From the NCBI GenBank assembly GCA_019454045.1, contig SKCR01001807.1:38652-102651 (forward strand): a DNA stretch of 64,000 bases, in the 5' to 3' direction. The translations under genes and the position numbers were made by a program. Each line of letters starts with the position of its first letter. Within the stretch, counting starts at the first letter, position 1. Source of the stretch: Zanthoxylum bungeanum (lineage: Eukaryota; Streptophyta; Magnoliopsida; Sapindales; Rutaceae). Shown here one piece after another: positions 47,547 through 59,894 of the stretch. The notes below the pieces were generated by a model. That model saw nothing but the letters and a program-made list of their open reading frames with translations. It was not told the DNA's origin and made no database searches.

Positions 47547-48206
47547 TTGAAAAATGCACGCGCACTCGTTTATGTCATTTTAGATACCACTTTGGTAATC
47601 TCATTCGAACGCGTTCTCAAACACTACACGAACGCATACATTCTGCCTCATTTTCGTTCGAACACGTTTTTGAAAGCTATACGAATGCACGCATTTTTTT
47701 TATTGTTCGAACGCGTTTCCAAATGCTACTCAGACACATGCATTCTGTTTACCGTTCAAACATGTTTGCCTCTTTGGTCATTTTTTTACATTACAAACTT
47801 AATCATTTCTCTTCATTATTAACGTTTTTACTGTTATTATTTATTTACATTTTCACACTTCTTTGTTTAATATGTTTATGGTATTATGTATTTGCCTTCA
47901 TTTTTATTTACATTTATGGGTTTGCAAACTTGTGTGTTGATTAAATTATCTTGCATGTGTTGCATAAGACTTGGTTATATTATTGCATAAATCCTTTCAT
48001 TACAATTGGCATAAGTAAGGGACCATTCTGAACCTAATGGTTTAAGGTCTTCCCCTGCGAGGGGTGAGTGCGGCCTTAAATCATTTCCCAGTTCACACTG
48101 GGTGGCGACTCCTTTATTCTCTGGTTTAGTCCCCCGTGGGCTATTCCTTACTCCCGACCAGGCCGTGACCCCAGACAGCGTCTCCCACCTCTGTACCATG
48201 TCTACA

Positions 48207-49402
48207 CTTTTGTTATGAATAGTTCATAAAATGTGCAAATTGTTTGAGCAACAAAAGTAAAGTGAGTTTGATAAAGGTTTGACCTTTATACTATGACAGT
48301 GAGAAAGGTTTTGCTCAGTGATCTATTGTAGATTCTGAGAAAACTTGTCTCTAGTCGCACTAACTGAACAATTATAGATTTGTTGGTTAATATTGATATT
48401 AAACAATGTATTTTAGCTAAAGAATGCAAAGTGGCGTTCTTGAGTGATTTCTTCGAATGAGAGATCCGTAATGGTTTCTTTGTTTGAAGAAGTTCATTCT
48501 AGAATGGCCCTAGAGTTTGTATTCTACTAAGATCACAGTTTGATATACTAGTTTATGGAGCCTATTGTAGACTCAGATAAGCTTTTTGGAAATTCGTTTT
48601 CTCTGATTTTGATATTATTCAGATTGTCTGGTTTTATCGAAGTATATAGAATACATATTTGTCAGTAGGGTCAGTGGGAGCGTACACATTTCTTTCTAGT
48701 ATTATACATCCTAAATCTTCTTTTCTTCGTGGAAGTAGTGGGAATAGTCTTTGTTATATTTGATATAAAGTTTTATATAAGATATAAAACTAAGAGACTT
48801 GTGAGATACTCCCATTAGTCGCATATTAGATACGATCTAATGAAAACACAATAAGACTATCTGTACGACAGTTAGTGTAACTGTTTGACAGTTAACGCGT
48901 CTTTCATATATATTGTATTCGTCTTTCGTAAAGGATGATTCTTTTTTCGAAAGATAGATTGATTGGAATGTCTAGTCAATCTTATGCATCGTATGATGAT
49001 GGAATAAGCAATACTATATTATGTGTGATTGAAAATGTCAATTTATTCATAATTGTTACGAGTTATTTTGATATGCTGAAGACCATATGATGGTTCAGGA
49101 AACATGCACTTTGTGATTTTTGAGATATTAAGAACCAGTTTCTTATTCTTGGAGAATTTAGTCTACAACCATAAGGTCAAATTTGTTTTGATCCTAATTA
49201 TAAAATTAGATGGTCTATGTCATATAAAGTCAGAAAAGATGCAGTGGGAGTGTCACCGTTGATTCTGCTAAACTAGTGGAATCAGTTGCAACTTATGAAG
49301 TTACATATTGACCTCATAGATTATAAGTTTTATATTAGTGTAGTGCTTGCGGTTGTATTATAGTATTTGGATTTGATCACTAAATACCTAGACAACTCGG
49401 TA
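48207..49402 (+). pseudogene. Host copia reverse transcriptase/RNase H remnant
   Basis: Heavily decayed plus-strand copia RT. KVAFLSDFFE near 48430 corresponds to the family's KTAFLNG.LEEE region, and HFFLVLY near 48690 is the strand before the lost YVDD. TVDSAK and ESVATYE near 49255-49300 resemble the RNase H segment DSTTEAEYIA. Many stops lie between. The order and strand fit the integrase remnant at 6666 and the polypurine tract at 59608. Confidence 0.6.
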
Positions 49403-51498
49403 TGTTGGAGTTTCTAGAGGTCCCAAGATCAAAACTCAAGCATGAATCATAAGCGAATACAACGATTTAAGTGCGGAATACTTACATCGAGCGGTTGAGA
49501 TGCGAATTGGGCAACAAAAACGAAATGATTTCTTCACTGGTTTGGGCGTGAGCAGTCCACTGTCACAGCTCACTCCAGATTCGGTTTTGTGCTTCTGTTT
49601 GGCTCCATTTTGATCAAGAAAAACGAGCTCCAAGCTTCATCAAAACGTTCCTTGCTCATGGGTATACTTCCCTTATCACCTTGCATGATCCCGGAGTGTG
49701 CTAGCACTCTTGTTTTGCCACAAAACACACTTGCTTCCCTCCATTTTCTTTTATCTTGTTCGGCAGTTCACTGCCTTTGCAAAACACCAGAAAATGTCGT
49801 GAGAGAGGGGAGAAGAAGAAGAGGAGAGAGTGTTTATTTCACTTCTTTTTTTGTTTTTCAACAAAAAAAACCGTGAGTCAGTGGCCAAATGAAAAGCCAA
49901 ATGTATCAAATACAAAATGAATTTTTTAATTAAAAACCCTTCAAAAACCGTGAAAGGTTTTCCCTCCAAGGAAAATACATCATTTGCCATCATTACCTCA
50001 CATTGAGAGTAGAGACAATGTATCATCCCTTAAAGGTGACTAGATACATCCATCATCTATTCGTGTCAAGTAATGAGATATCGCGATGTGATTTGCGGAT
50101 TCCACCCGTTTCAAAATACGAATGTGTCCGCAAACACTTTCGGGCCCAAATTCGCTAATTCCGAATTAACTAATTTCCGTCGCGACGAGAATTAAATAAT
50201 TGCGCCTAGCGGAATTATTATTCACGTCGCTAACGAATTAATTCTAAATTAATTCGCTCGCCCGAATTAAAATCTAATTTTATTCCGCGTCGAAATCTAA
50301 TTTCGTTTAATATAAATATATTAATTCCTCGATTAATTCCAAATCAATGTTTCTCTCTCTTCAATTGATATTTTATCCTAGATAAAATGTCTCCGAAATT
50401 AATCCCAGATTAATTCTCTCTCTCATCATATTAATCCCAGATTAATATAAGTGCGAGTCATACGTCATCGGTGAATCTTTGGGAAGCGACCCATGAGATC
50501 CCCGGATATGTTGGCAGTAAATACGGTCGTCGGTGTATCCGAATCACGTACGTACCAAGTACTACGTTCTACCCGATTTACGAGACAAGGTCGACTCCTA
50601 GCAAAGCACCAAGTCTTCCCAATTCTCCGACATATTCTCATAAGAATATTAAGATCTGTATCAAGCGTAGTATACTAATGTATTGTGCATATCGGTCCAG
50701 TATCGGATAATCACGTGCTAGGGCTGGGGCTGGATAAGTGTCTACCCCGTCCGAAGCACATATCGGATGTCTGGTAACATAGTCTCTATAATCGGATATA
50801 CATGACCTGGTCACAATATCCGATTGGTTGCGCAACACTCAAGAGCACTAGTACCGTATCCTGCGTGACATCACTCCAATATGACTGAAGTGACACTTCC
50901 GTCTTGACATCACACCCAATACTCTACGACTCTCTGATAAACCCAAGTGGTGTACTCAGAACCTGTTAAAAGTCCCCTACCACCAAAACCAAAGTTTATC
51001 GATTATCGTAAGTATTAGCGATGTAAGTCTCAGGTTAAGACTATACACACCTACCTTGATTTCGGCCTCCCATAGACACATAGTCATAATACCAATGGGA
51101 TTCCGAAGGGTCTATCCAGAGCGAAGCTGTTTCCCGTACCATCGCGAAACACGACCCCTATCGCACTTGCACAAGTATCCAATACTTATATATATGAGAA
51201 CTATGCCGTTGTGCCCTCACAACGCGCACAAGTGCAATACTAGCCTATTCCGCATTATCGATGTCCAGTCTCGATAATACTACGGCTAGGGATATTTAAT
51301 GATTAATCCTTCGTGGACTGATACTGTCTCATATCATCTCAATCCAGGAACTAATCATAGGGACCTCTCTTCATTTATATATCTATGGTGATCTAATCAC
51401 AAATGACGAGAGTGCAATTTCCTTGTTACATAGTTAATTTGCTACAACAACACAATGATCTGTGCAAATAGTGACGCTATGGGTCATATTATCCAACA
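49403..51498 (-). repeat. Copia C 3' LTR
   Basis: 2096 bp, with polypurine tract complement ATCTCCCACTT at 51499-51509. It carries a CT-rich 5'-UTR-like zone near 49800-49850 and the hairpin ladder at 50234-50448. Overlapping ORFs are not genes. Confidence 0.93.
50234..50448. repeat. Hairpin ladder, copy 3
   Basis: First arms 50234-50243/50247-50256 (10 bp, loop CTA); last arms 50428-50436/50440-50448 (9 bp, loop CCA). Between them are ATTTTATC-CTA-GATAAAAT and shorter hairpins. One inner hairpin has lost a base. Confidence 0.85.
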
Positions 51499-51898
51499 AT
51501 CTCCCACTTGGCACATAGCCAGTCACTCAAGTGTCCACACCCGAACTATGTACGGTTCGCTCAAATGCTGAGGAAAGGTTTTCGTCAGCGGATTTGCTTG
51601 ATTATCGTCTAACGCGATTTACAACGATCATCACATCGCACATCGATGGATATATGATCCGAACGAATCAGATGATATCAGAGTATATATCTGGATCGTC
51701 GATGAGACCTTTAATTCCTTAACCTGTCTGACGCCTAGCTCAGCTGCTAACAGAACTATATCTAATCTAATTAGATTTATTTTCGATCCAAATGGCTTCC
51801 ATTGCTGCCATTGCTGCCTCAGCTGCAGCAATAATCCGCATTTGTGTTTTTATTCGGCAACAGTTATCTTGCTTGGATATTTCCAGCTCACTGTCCCG

Positions 51899-52130
51899 TT
51901 ATTCAAACTTTATAGTACCGTAGTATTTAATTGGTTGGAAACTTGCAGTAGCGATCCCAGTCACTTCAAGTTCTCCTTCTCCATAGTTTAAGATAGCATC
52001 TTTAGTTCTCAAGATACTAACAGATGTTCTTAACTTCAATCCAGTGACTATCACTTGGATTGACCCGATTGTGACTCCATATGCTCGAAGCGTATGAGAC
52101 ACCAATACAAGTACATTTTAAATGTACAAT
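51899..52130 (-). pseudogene. Copia C RNase H scrap
   Basis: Minus strand TKDAILNYGEGELEVTGIAT, then ASFQ, corresponds to the copia motif TKD..L.YG...L.V.GY.DASFQ, with the catalytic Asp replaced. Upstream, degenerate NPGQSHWIEVK-like sequence follows in another frame. Non-functional. Confidence 0.75.
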
Positions 52131-52689
52131 TTCCCAGAGAGTGTTAACAACTCCAAATCTATCCCAGTAGATCTTTATTCCTTGAATAAAGGTTGTTACT
52201 CCCCAGAATTCTACGGAGAATTTCTATTGAAAGAATATCCATGAAGCCAAGCTTTCACCAATTGTTTTATGGGAATTTCATTGTCAGTGCCTCTCCCACT
52301 AACCTCCTTATATACACAAGAATTATTTCGTTTGAGTCATATCATAAATCATTATGATTATTTCAAAACGACAGTTCCAAGAACCTTATGCTTGCTTCAA
52401 TCCAACATGGATCGAATAATCCGCAAACCTTGTTTGTCGGTTATACAAAATCGTCATAATGTTATAAAACATTCTCCAAAGGTTTCCTTTTCCAGGAAAG
52501 CGATTTTGATTTGCATTTTTATGAGGTTAGATCAGAAACCCATACCCTAGGTTGTTTTCTGACTCTATCCGATCTACCATGTTCTTGTGTATTCGAAGAT
52601 TAATGGTATAGATTCATCATAGATGAACTATTTGTGTTCCATTAAGGACTTCGTGCCTTGAATAGTATTACTCCGATTTTCATCGAGTA

Positions 52690-53310
52690 TCACTATCCTC
52701 CCACTGACCACATATCGGTATTCCTCTCAGGAAAACCGCATGGTGAGCAACAATTACATTGTTCTCATGTGGGATTTACAAGTACTATATTTAAGGTTTC
52801 CCTTAGGATAACCTATATTGGCACTTATCCAATTTGGGTCCTTAGTTTGGTATCATCCAAACGCTATGCCTGGCATACCCAAATTATCAGGAATGAGAAA
52901 CCTCGTTTCTTCCCTGTTCATATCCTATATGATATCTGTCAAACAGATTTATATGGAACCTTATTCTAAATAAGTTTTGCACTGTTAATACATATCATGT
53001 AGAAGGAAATAGTAGCTCAGAGCGACTCGTGATAAACCTTATCATGTCCTATCTGAAAGAATACCGTACTCTTTCATGTACGTATGAAACTTACTGCTTA
53101 AGTATTTTCCATTACGGTTTTACCGTGGCGGCAAAATACTATAGCCGATCTGTTTTTCTACTTCGTGTCGAAACTATAAAAGTTTTTGATCTGTGTTCTT
53201 CAAAAGAAACACATAACCATAACGTGATGTCACATCCGTTAAGGTCACGAAATATTCATGTTAACATCTAGCCTAGCTAGATATGGGCCCACTTACTTCA
53301 CCATGAATAG
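52690..53310 (-). pseudogene. Copia C integrase scrap
   Basis: The minus strand aligns closely with 6666-7320: the GYVFLLK core segment, DMIRFITSRSELLF-like sequence and AHHAVF. It carries the same shortened middle as the host copia copy plus a further deletion, and a stop where the host copy reads TFTDV. Shared lesions point to a common defective ancestor. Confidence 0.8.
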
Positions 53311-56300
53311 GGCTAACAGATCGGTGGCCCTGTTACTATTACCAAGTAAATAGTATTTTAGGTAGTTTACCTAATAAACTAGATTCGTAGACCTTATTTG
53401 AATAGTCAAATCAGTCCTAGTACCCACTCTACAAAAGTGTGGATATACGAGTTTTGTTTAATTGTGTCCCAGACAACAATGCCACAAATAAGTCTCTATT
53501 GATCAAATCAATTTGAGCTATTTATTTGTCATTTTATATGTTTGAGATTTTATTTATATTCAAAATATAAATTATCTAATGTATTATCTCAGTATCATCT
53601 TTATATAATGAAACACTTAGTGTTCTAGAATATAAAGGTTTTATCCGAATCGGATTAAACACTGATATAGAGATAATGTCTCTAGTTAAACTAGTTACAT
53701 TATAACATTTCCTAATTTAAGTACATACCCAAAGGGTAGTTCCTAAACTTAGGTATCTACGGTCGAAACAGCGACTTTCGTCCCGTTTCCGATTCGCAGA
53801 GAAATCTCGGCTTGAAGTCAGTATTCAGCTCATAGCGGATTCTGAACATCAATACATATATTTTATGTACCACACTAAGTATTTAAAATCCAATTTCAAT
53901 ACTAGTAGTGAACATAACTTTGACAAATATTTTTAAAGTTAGAGCCTCGCCCTTTCTTTAATTCCTTCGTGTCTTCCATATCCAAATGGCAGTCAGTTTG
54001 GGATATGTCAATTATCTTTTCAATATTTCACAAACCTTTGGGCAAGCCTTGGGTTTAGAATATCGAAAGATGTGCACCTCGTGCTTCATGCCAATTGCAA
54101 ACTTTGACTTTATCTCTTCTAGAATAGTCAATTAATTCTCCAAGAATTATAAATTGCAATTTTAATACTTCTTAAATCTAAAATTAGATTTATGACAAGT
54201 ATATTAAATTAAGCATTAAAGTCATCATCACATAAATCTTCCAAAGTTTATGCTCTACTTATTTTGCTTAATTTTGGGCGTAAGGTATAATAAGTTATTT
54301 TATCAAATAAAGTAACCTATTATTTATTCCCAATTTGAAAATTAAATCATTTAAAATATTTTAATCCCAGATTATATTTTAAATATCTAACTTTTCAATT
54401 TCTTATCTTGATTACAATAGTCCAACTATTTAATCAACGATTAGTGGTACTATATATATTATAATGATTATAATAGTCCAACTATATAATCAAATATAAT
54501 CCAAATTAATTAACCTAAATTACATTGATTACTATAATCCAATTATAAAATCAACTGTAAACTGAAATTAATTAATTCAAATATATTGATTAATATAATC
54601 CAATTATATATAATCAAGTATAATACAGTCCAACTGTTTATTAAAACAACAATTTAAATATCAGTCTAACTAACATTTAATCTAATGACGAAATAATTTA
54701 AATGAGCGCGTATGGCGAGTAATTGAACGAATGTTGCAAATTCAATACTTGCCTCCCACTATTTTTCGTCGAGCCTCTAACCCTCTGTGGAGTACTCGGG
54801 AAACCGTGTTCCTAGTGGGCTAGGATCCTATTAAATAACACACAACCCTGACTTTGGCCAATAAAAAGCTGTATTCTATTTAACTAGGTAGATCTCTCAG
54901 ATCAATTGGATCTCATCCAATTCCTAGATCCGGTTAGGTGGACATCCAAGTCCGAAACATATGTATAATGTCAATGTATCCATTACATTTTCCTAACCTA
55001 TCCTCCGAATCATCTAGGCCTTGGCTTTGGCCAAAAACAAACCTAATGATTCCAGTTAAGCGGGACCCATTGACGAGGAAAGTTTCGTAATCAATGTCAT
55101 TGGACAAAAAGTGATCTTGACTTTGGCCAATAAAAATCACGATTTGGACAAGACACTGATTGCAACAAAACTCTCATGATTCAAGTACATCCTTGATTGA
55201 CAAAGGTCTTGACTTTGGTCAATAAAAACCAATGCCAACTTCGGATCTTGAACAAGAATCATTCAATGGAAGGATATTTGCTTAATATAGATTGAGGGAT
55301 TTTCGCGTGCAAATTGGCTACCAATTTAATTATCTTTGTTAGGTCCTCATCATACACCCTTAAACATGCATTCTAAATACATAATAAAACGAGTATGAAA
55401 TAAAATAATAATGATATGCGGATGGATATTTTACATTGATCCTAGATCAAATCTCTCCCTTTCTCACTCAAGCTAGCACTTGTATTACTTCTACCCGTTA
55501 CACTACACTTCTAAAGAAACCTCATATACATAGAGGGGAATAGGTGAGAAGAGAATACAAAGAGAATGAAGGTGATAAGGCTGGACTCGCAGGTCCAATT
55601 TAATAAATCGAATTTATTACAATAATTTCTAAAATTGCCCAACCCATCTAATATCCATCCGATATACATTATTCATGCATCACAACCATGTATTCACTCA
55701 TATAAGCATGCTATCAATCAATCTAATCAAATTAATTAATCTGATAATTATGTGATCATCCAATGTTCAAACAACGATTTGATTTTGTTCGAGTCAAACT
55801 CGTTTTTGCGGATAAGTACTTAAAGTACAAATTATAGAATTAAATTAAACTACACAATTAAATCCAATTCAATTTGTATTTAATTCTAATTCACTATTTA
55901 ATTCCAAATTAAATATCACACTTTATTAATAAACCTTTTTCGACTTAAATTCCAAATTTAATCGCTACGCGTCTCAAAGCCCGATTAATATCCAATATTA
56001 ATTTAATTAAAGTCTAATGGGCTTTTAATTAATTTCTTAAGGCGTGGTCTTTTGGTCAACTCGGGTCAAACCCGCAACCAAAGTCCAATCCGGGATTTAC
56101 CCCATAAGCCTTTAAATTAATTTTGGCCCATTAGGCCCAATTAAATTACAAAGGTCCATTAGTTGCATTTGGGCTTTATGGTTAAAGTTTTGGGCCCAAT
56201 TGGATCCAATCCATTGGCCTAAACCCAACTTGATAAAATCAAGCCCAATAGGCCCAATTACAACATTAGAAGCCCAAATCCAATTTAAGGCCTCAAATAA

Positions 56301-57255
56301 TTAAATTACATAAATCCAATTTAACAATTTAATTACTTAAAGTGCATTACATGATTAATCAACTAAATCAACATTTCCAAAACACTAAATTAGTCCAATT
56401 AATCATACTCAATTTCATCATCACATGTCCAACACATTAAGATTAAAATCAAACCCATTACATGCTTTACTTTATTCTTGGCAATAAGGTTAATTACATG
56501 TCCGATTTGTTTCAATCCAATTAAACCCAATTCGACATTAAATCAATATACCCTAATGATTTTCAACACATCCAATGTTTCAAAAAATAAAAATTCACCA
56601 AGAACACAAAGGGGCATAACTCTCGGCCAAGATAAGATTTTGGGCAAATTTGTTCCAAACCAAATTTGATCAAATTGATCCAACCAATCATCAATTAAAA
56701 TACATTCAAGCATACTTTATCATCCAATTTCATAATTGCATGCTTAAATCAATTTTACCCAATTTCAAGTTTCATGACATACTTTCAAAATTGGGGAAAT
56801 TTGTTCCAAACAATATTTAATCAAATTGATCCAACCAATCATCAATTAAACATGTATTAAGCATACTTAATCATCCAATTTCATAATTGCATGCTCAAAT
56901 CAATTTCACCCAATTTAAAGTTTCATGACATACTTGGCAATTTGGGGATTTTTCGTCCAAATCGAATTCAATTCAATTGATTCCGCAATTGACGTTAAAT
57001 CATCATCCCGAATGATTTCCAACACTTCCAATTGTCAAAAATCAAAAATCCCAAGACATTAAAAAAAAAATTAAAGTTTCGGCCAAGGTGATGATTTGGG
57101 GGAAAAAAGATCCAATCACATTTTCTTGAAATTGACCATGTCAATCTTCAATTCAAACACAATTAAGCATATAAATCCATCCAATTTCATTTATCATGCT
57201 CAAATTCAAGTTTGCCCAAATTTTAGCCCTAACATTTTTCATGCTTTTAACCTAA
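53311..57255 (-). other. Copia C internal region without recognisable genes
   Basis: About 3.9 kb of AT-rich sequence where gag, protease and the integrase N-terminus should be. No ORF with a protein signature. It contains repeats of TGATTATAATAGTCCAACTA around 54411-54640, the TGACTTTGGCCAATAAAAA repeats and leader repeats at 56620-57000. Confidence 0.7.
54849..55228. repeat. Dispersed TGACTTTGGCCAATAAAAA repeats
   Basis: The 19-base word occurs at 54849, 55118 and 55210 (one change) and in a diverged form near 55019. The surrounding 50-70 bp are weakly similar, so this is an old tandem array of roughly 90-100 bp units. No function is apparent. Confidence 0.75.
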
Positions 57256-57268
57256 GCTCTTGATGCCA
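57256..57268 (-). other. Copia C primer-binding site, altered
   Basis: Minus strand TGGCATCAAGAGC, compared with the usual TGGTATCAGAGC: one substitution and one inserted A. Confidence 0.75.
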
Positions 57269-57269
57269 T

Positions 57270-59367
57270 TGTTGGAGTTTCTAGAGGTCCCAAGATCAAA
57301 ACTCAAGCATGAATCATAAGCGAATACAACGATTTAAGTGCGGAATACTTACATCGAGCGGTTGAGATGCGAATTGGGCAACAAAAACGAATGATTTTTC
57401 ACTGGTTTGGGCGTGAGCAGTCCACTGTCACAGCTCACTCCAGATTCGGTTTTGTGCTTCTGTTTGGCTCCATTTTGATCAAGAAAAACGAGCTCCAAGC
57501 TTCATCAAAACGTTCCTTGCTCATGGGTATACTTCCCTTATCACCTTGGCATGATCCCGGAGTGTGCTAGCACTCTTGTTTTGCCACAAAACACACTTGC
57601 TTCCCTCCATTTTCTTTTATCTTGTTCGGCAGTTCACTGCCTTTGCAAAACCAGAAAATGTCGTGAGAGAGGGGAGAAGAAGAAGAGGAGAGAGTGTTTA
57701 TTTCACTTCTTGTTTTTGTTTCAACAAAAACCGTGAGTCAGTGGCCAAATGAAAAGCCAAAATGTATCAAATACAAAATGAATTTTTTAATTAAAAACCC
57801 TTCAAAAACCGTGAAAGGTTTTCCCTCCAAGGAAAATACATCATTTGCCATCATTACCTCACATTGAGAGTAGAGACAATGTATCATCCCTTAAAGGTGA
57901 CTAGATACATCCATCATCTATTCGTGTCAAGTAATGAGATATCGCGATGTGATTTGCGGATTCCACCCGTTTCAAAATACGAATGTGTCCGCAAACACTT
58001 TCGGGCCCAAATTCGCTAATCCGAATTAACTAATTTCCGTCGCGACGAGAATTAAATAATTGCGCCTAGCGGAATTATTATTCACGTCGCTAACGAATTA
58101 ATTCTAAATTAATTCGCTCGCCCGAATTAAAATCTAATTTTATTCCGCGTCGAAATCTAATTTCGTTTAATATATCAAATATATTAATTCCTCGATTAAT
58201 TCTAAATCAATGTTTCTCTCTCTTCAATTGATATTTTATCCTAGATAAAATGTCTCCGAAATTAATCTCAGATTAATTCTCTCTCTCATCATATTAATTC
58301 CAGATTAATATAAGTGCGAGTCATACGTCATCGGTGAATCTTTGGGAAGCGACCCATGAGATCCCCGGATATGTTGGCAGTAAATACGGTCGTCGGTGTA
58401 TCCGAATCACGTACGTACCAAGTACTACATTCTACCGATTTACGAGACAAGGTCGACTCCTAGCAAAGCACCAAGTCTTCCCAATTCTCCGGACATATTC
58501 TCATAAGAATATTAAGATCTGTATCAAGCGTAGTATACTAATGTATTGTGCATATCGGTCCAGTATCGGATAATCACGTGCTAGGGCTGGGGCTGGATAA
58601 GTGTCTACCCCGTCCGAAGCACATATCGGATGTCTGGTAACATAGTCTCTATAATCGGATATACATGACCTGGTCACAATATCCAGATTGGTTGCGCAAC
58701 ACTCAAGAGCACTAGTACCGTATCCTGCGTGACATCAACTCCAATATGACTGAAGTGACACTTCCGTCTTGACATCACACCCAATACTCTACGACTCTCT
58801 GATAAACCCAGAAGTGGTGTACTCAGAACCTGTTAAAAGTCCCCTACCACCAAAACCAAAGTTTATCGATTATCGTAAGTATTAGCGATGTAAGTCTCAG
58901 GTTAAGACTATACACACCTACCTTGATTTCGGCCTCCCATAGACACATAGTCATAATACCAATGGGATTCCGAAGGGTCTATCCAGAGCGAAGCTGTTTC
59001 CCGTACCATCGGCGAAACACGACCTCCTATCGCACTTGCACAAGTATCCAATACTTATATATATGAGAACTATGTCGTTGTGCCCTCACAACGCGTACAA
59101 ATGCAATACTAGCCTATTCCGCATTATCGATGTCCAGTCTCGATAATACTACGGCTAGGGATATTTAATGATTAACCCTTCGTGGACTGATACTGTCTCA
59201 TATCATCTCAATCCAGGAACTAATCATAGGGACCTCTCTTCATTTATATATCTATGGTGATCTAATCATAAATGACGAGAGTGCAATTTCCTTGTTACAT
59301 AGTTAATTTGCTACAACAACACAATGATCTGTGCAAATAGTGACGCTATGGGTCATATTATCCAACA
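57270..59367 (-). repeat. Copia C 5' LTR
   Basis: 2098 bp, partner of 49403-51498. The hairpin ladder lies at 58094-58311; here the last hairpin has one arm base changed. Confidence 0.93.
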
Positions 59368-59372
59368 CGGTA

Positions 59373-59620
59373 ATTATAGCACAATACTGATATAGCGTAT
59401 GAGTCATATTGATGAAGAATTTTGGATTCTGTAAAATATGAATGATGATGGCTAAGGAAAATGGTTGGGTTTGTTGGATAGACTCGATTTGTTAAGCGGG
59501 TTTACTTGTTGGTGCCAACCTTTTGAGTGGAAGGTGAGCTCTTGAGAGCCATGAGTATGTGATACACATTGAGATATGTATATGATACCATGGATTGGCA
59601 CTAGAGCAAGTGGGAGAAAT
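59373..59620 (+). other. Host copia 3' internal end with polypurine tract
   Basis: Plus-strand sequence ending GGCACTAGAGCAAGTGGGAG at about 59597-59616, the typical end of plant copia internal regions. A decayed 3' LTR appears to start at 59621 (TATTAGGGTTGG, with TG changed to TA). Confidence 0.7.
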
Positions 59621-59894
59621 TATTAGGGTTGGTGTTCGGAGTGCCAATCTGGATCGTAGTTATGTCTGATTCATAAATAAGAGCAATTATATTTTCCATA
59701 ATATTACTAATTTAATGGTAGAACCCTTGTCTTTGACACACTTATTCAATCTAATTACGATTAGATATCTGATTACGATTAGATCGAAACTAAATCTGGT
59801 TTAGTGATACGTGTATATTAGACAAAGACCCTAGGATTTACAATATAGTGTGGAGTTACAACATAGTTTGTAATTGACATTGGGAAGCACACTA
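59621..59894 (+). repeat. Start of probable host copia 3' LTR
   Basis: Directly follows the polypurine tract and is interrupted at 59895 by a solo LTR. The continuation is presumably from 61439, but I could not find the LTR end. Confidence 0.5.

Larger units (their letters stand above)
35252..48206 (+). mobile_element. T2: rearranged Tat-type element without gag-pol
   Basis: Begins TGTAGACACTG and ends CATGTCTACA, flanked by CTTTC (35247-35251) and CTTTT (48207-48211). Parts: LTR start on plus (35252-35730), an inverted 3'-internal end plus LTR (38345-35735 on minus), plus-strand 3' internal region (about 38350-39913), and a 3' LTR (39914-48206) holding foreign insertions. LTR ends and internal order match T1 but the sequences are clearly diverged. 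There are no gag or pol genes, so it could only have moved with proteins from other elements. Confidence 0.75.
39914..48206 (+). repeat. T2 3' LTR, interrupted by 41713-46338
   Basis: Begins TATAGACACTG (TG altered to TA) after polypurine tract AAAGTGGGGTTGAC. Contains TATAAAA at 40404-40410, an A/C-rich R/U5-like part, AAGGTAAGACCTGAGGG at 41329, 96-nt block a (41459-41554), a 237-bp array split by the insertion, CGTTCGAAC-like words (47600-47765), block b (47451-47546) and the GC-rich end. Confidence 0.85.
49403..59367 (-). mobile_element. Copia C: young, non-autonomous copia-type element (10 kb)
   Basis: LTRs 49403-51498 and 57270-59367, TGTTGGAG...TCCAACA, with perfect target duplication CGGTA (49398-49402 and 59368-59372). 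The minus-strand polypurine tract AAGTGGGAGAT abuts 51498, and a modified initiator-Met PBS (TGGCATCAAGAGC, 57268-57256) abuts 57270. The internal 5.8 kb holds only scraps of integrase and RNase H. LTRs are identical over the first 100 or so bases and near-identical throughout by eye. Confidence 0.95.

Noticed and set aside
49589..49876. ORFs at the copia C LTR, repeated at 57367-57752
   Set aside because: They lie in the CT-rich leader part of an LTR and change frame between the two copies through single-base indels.
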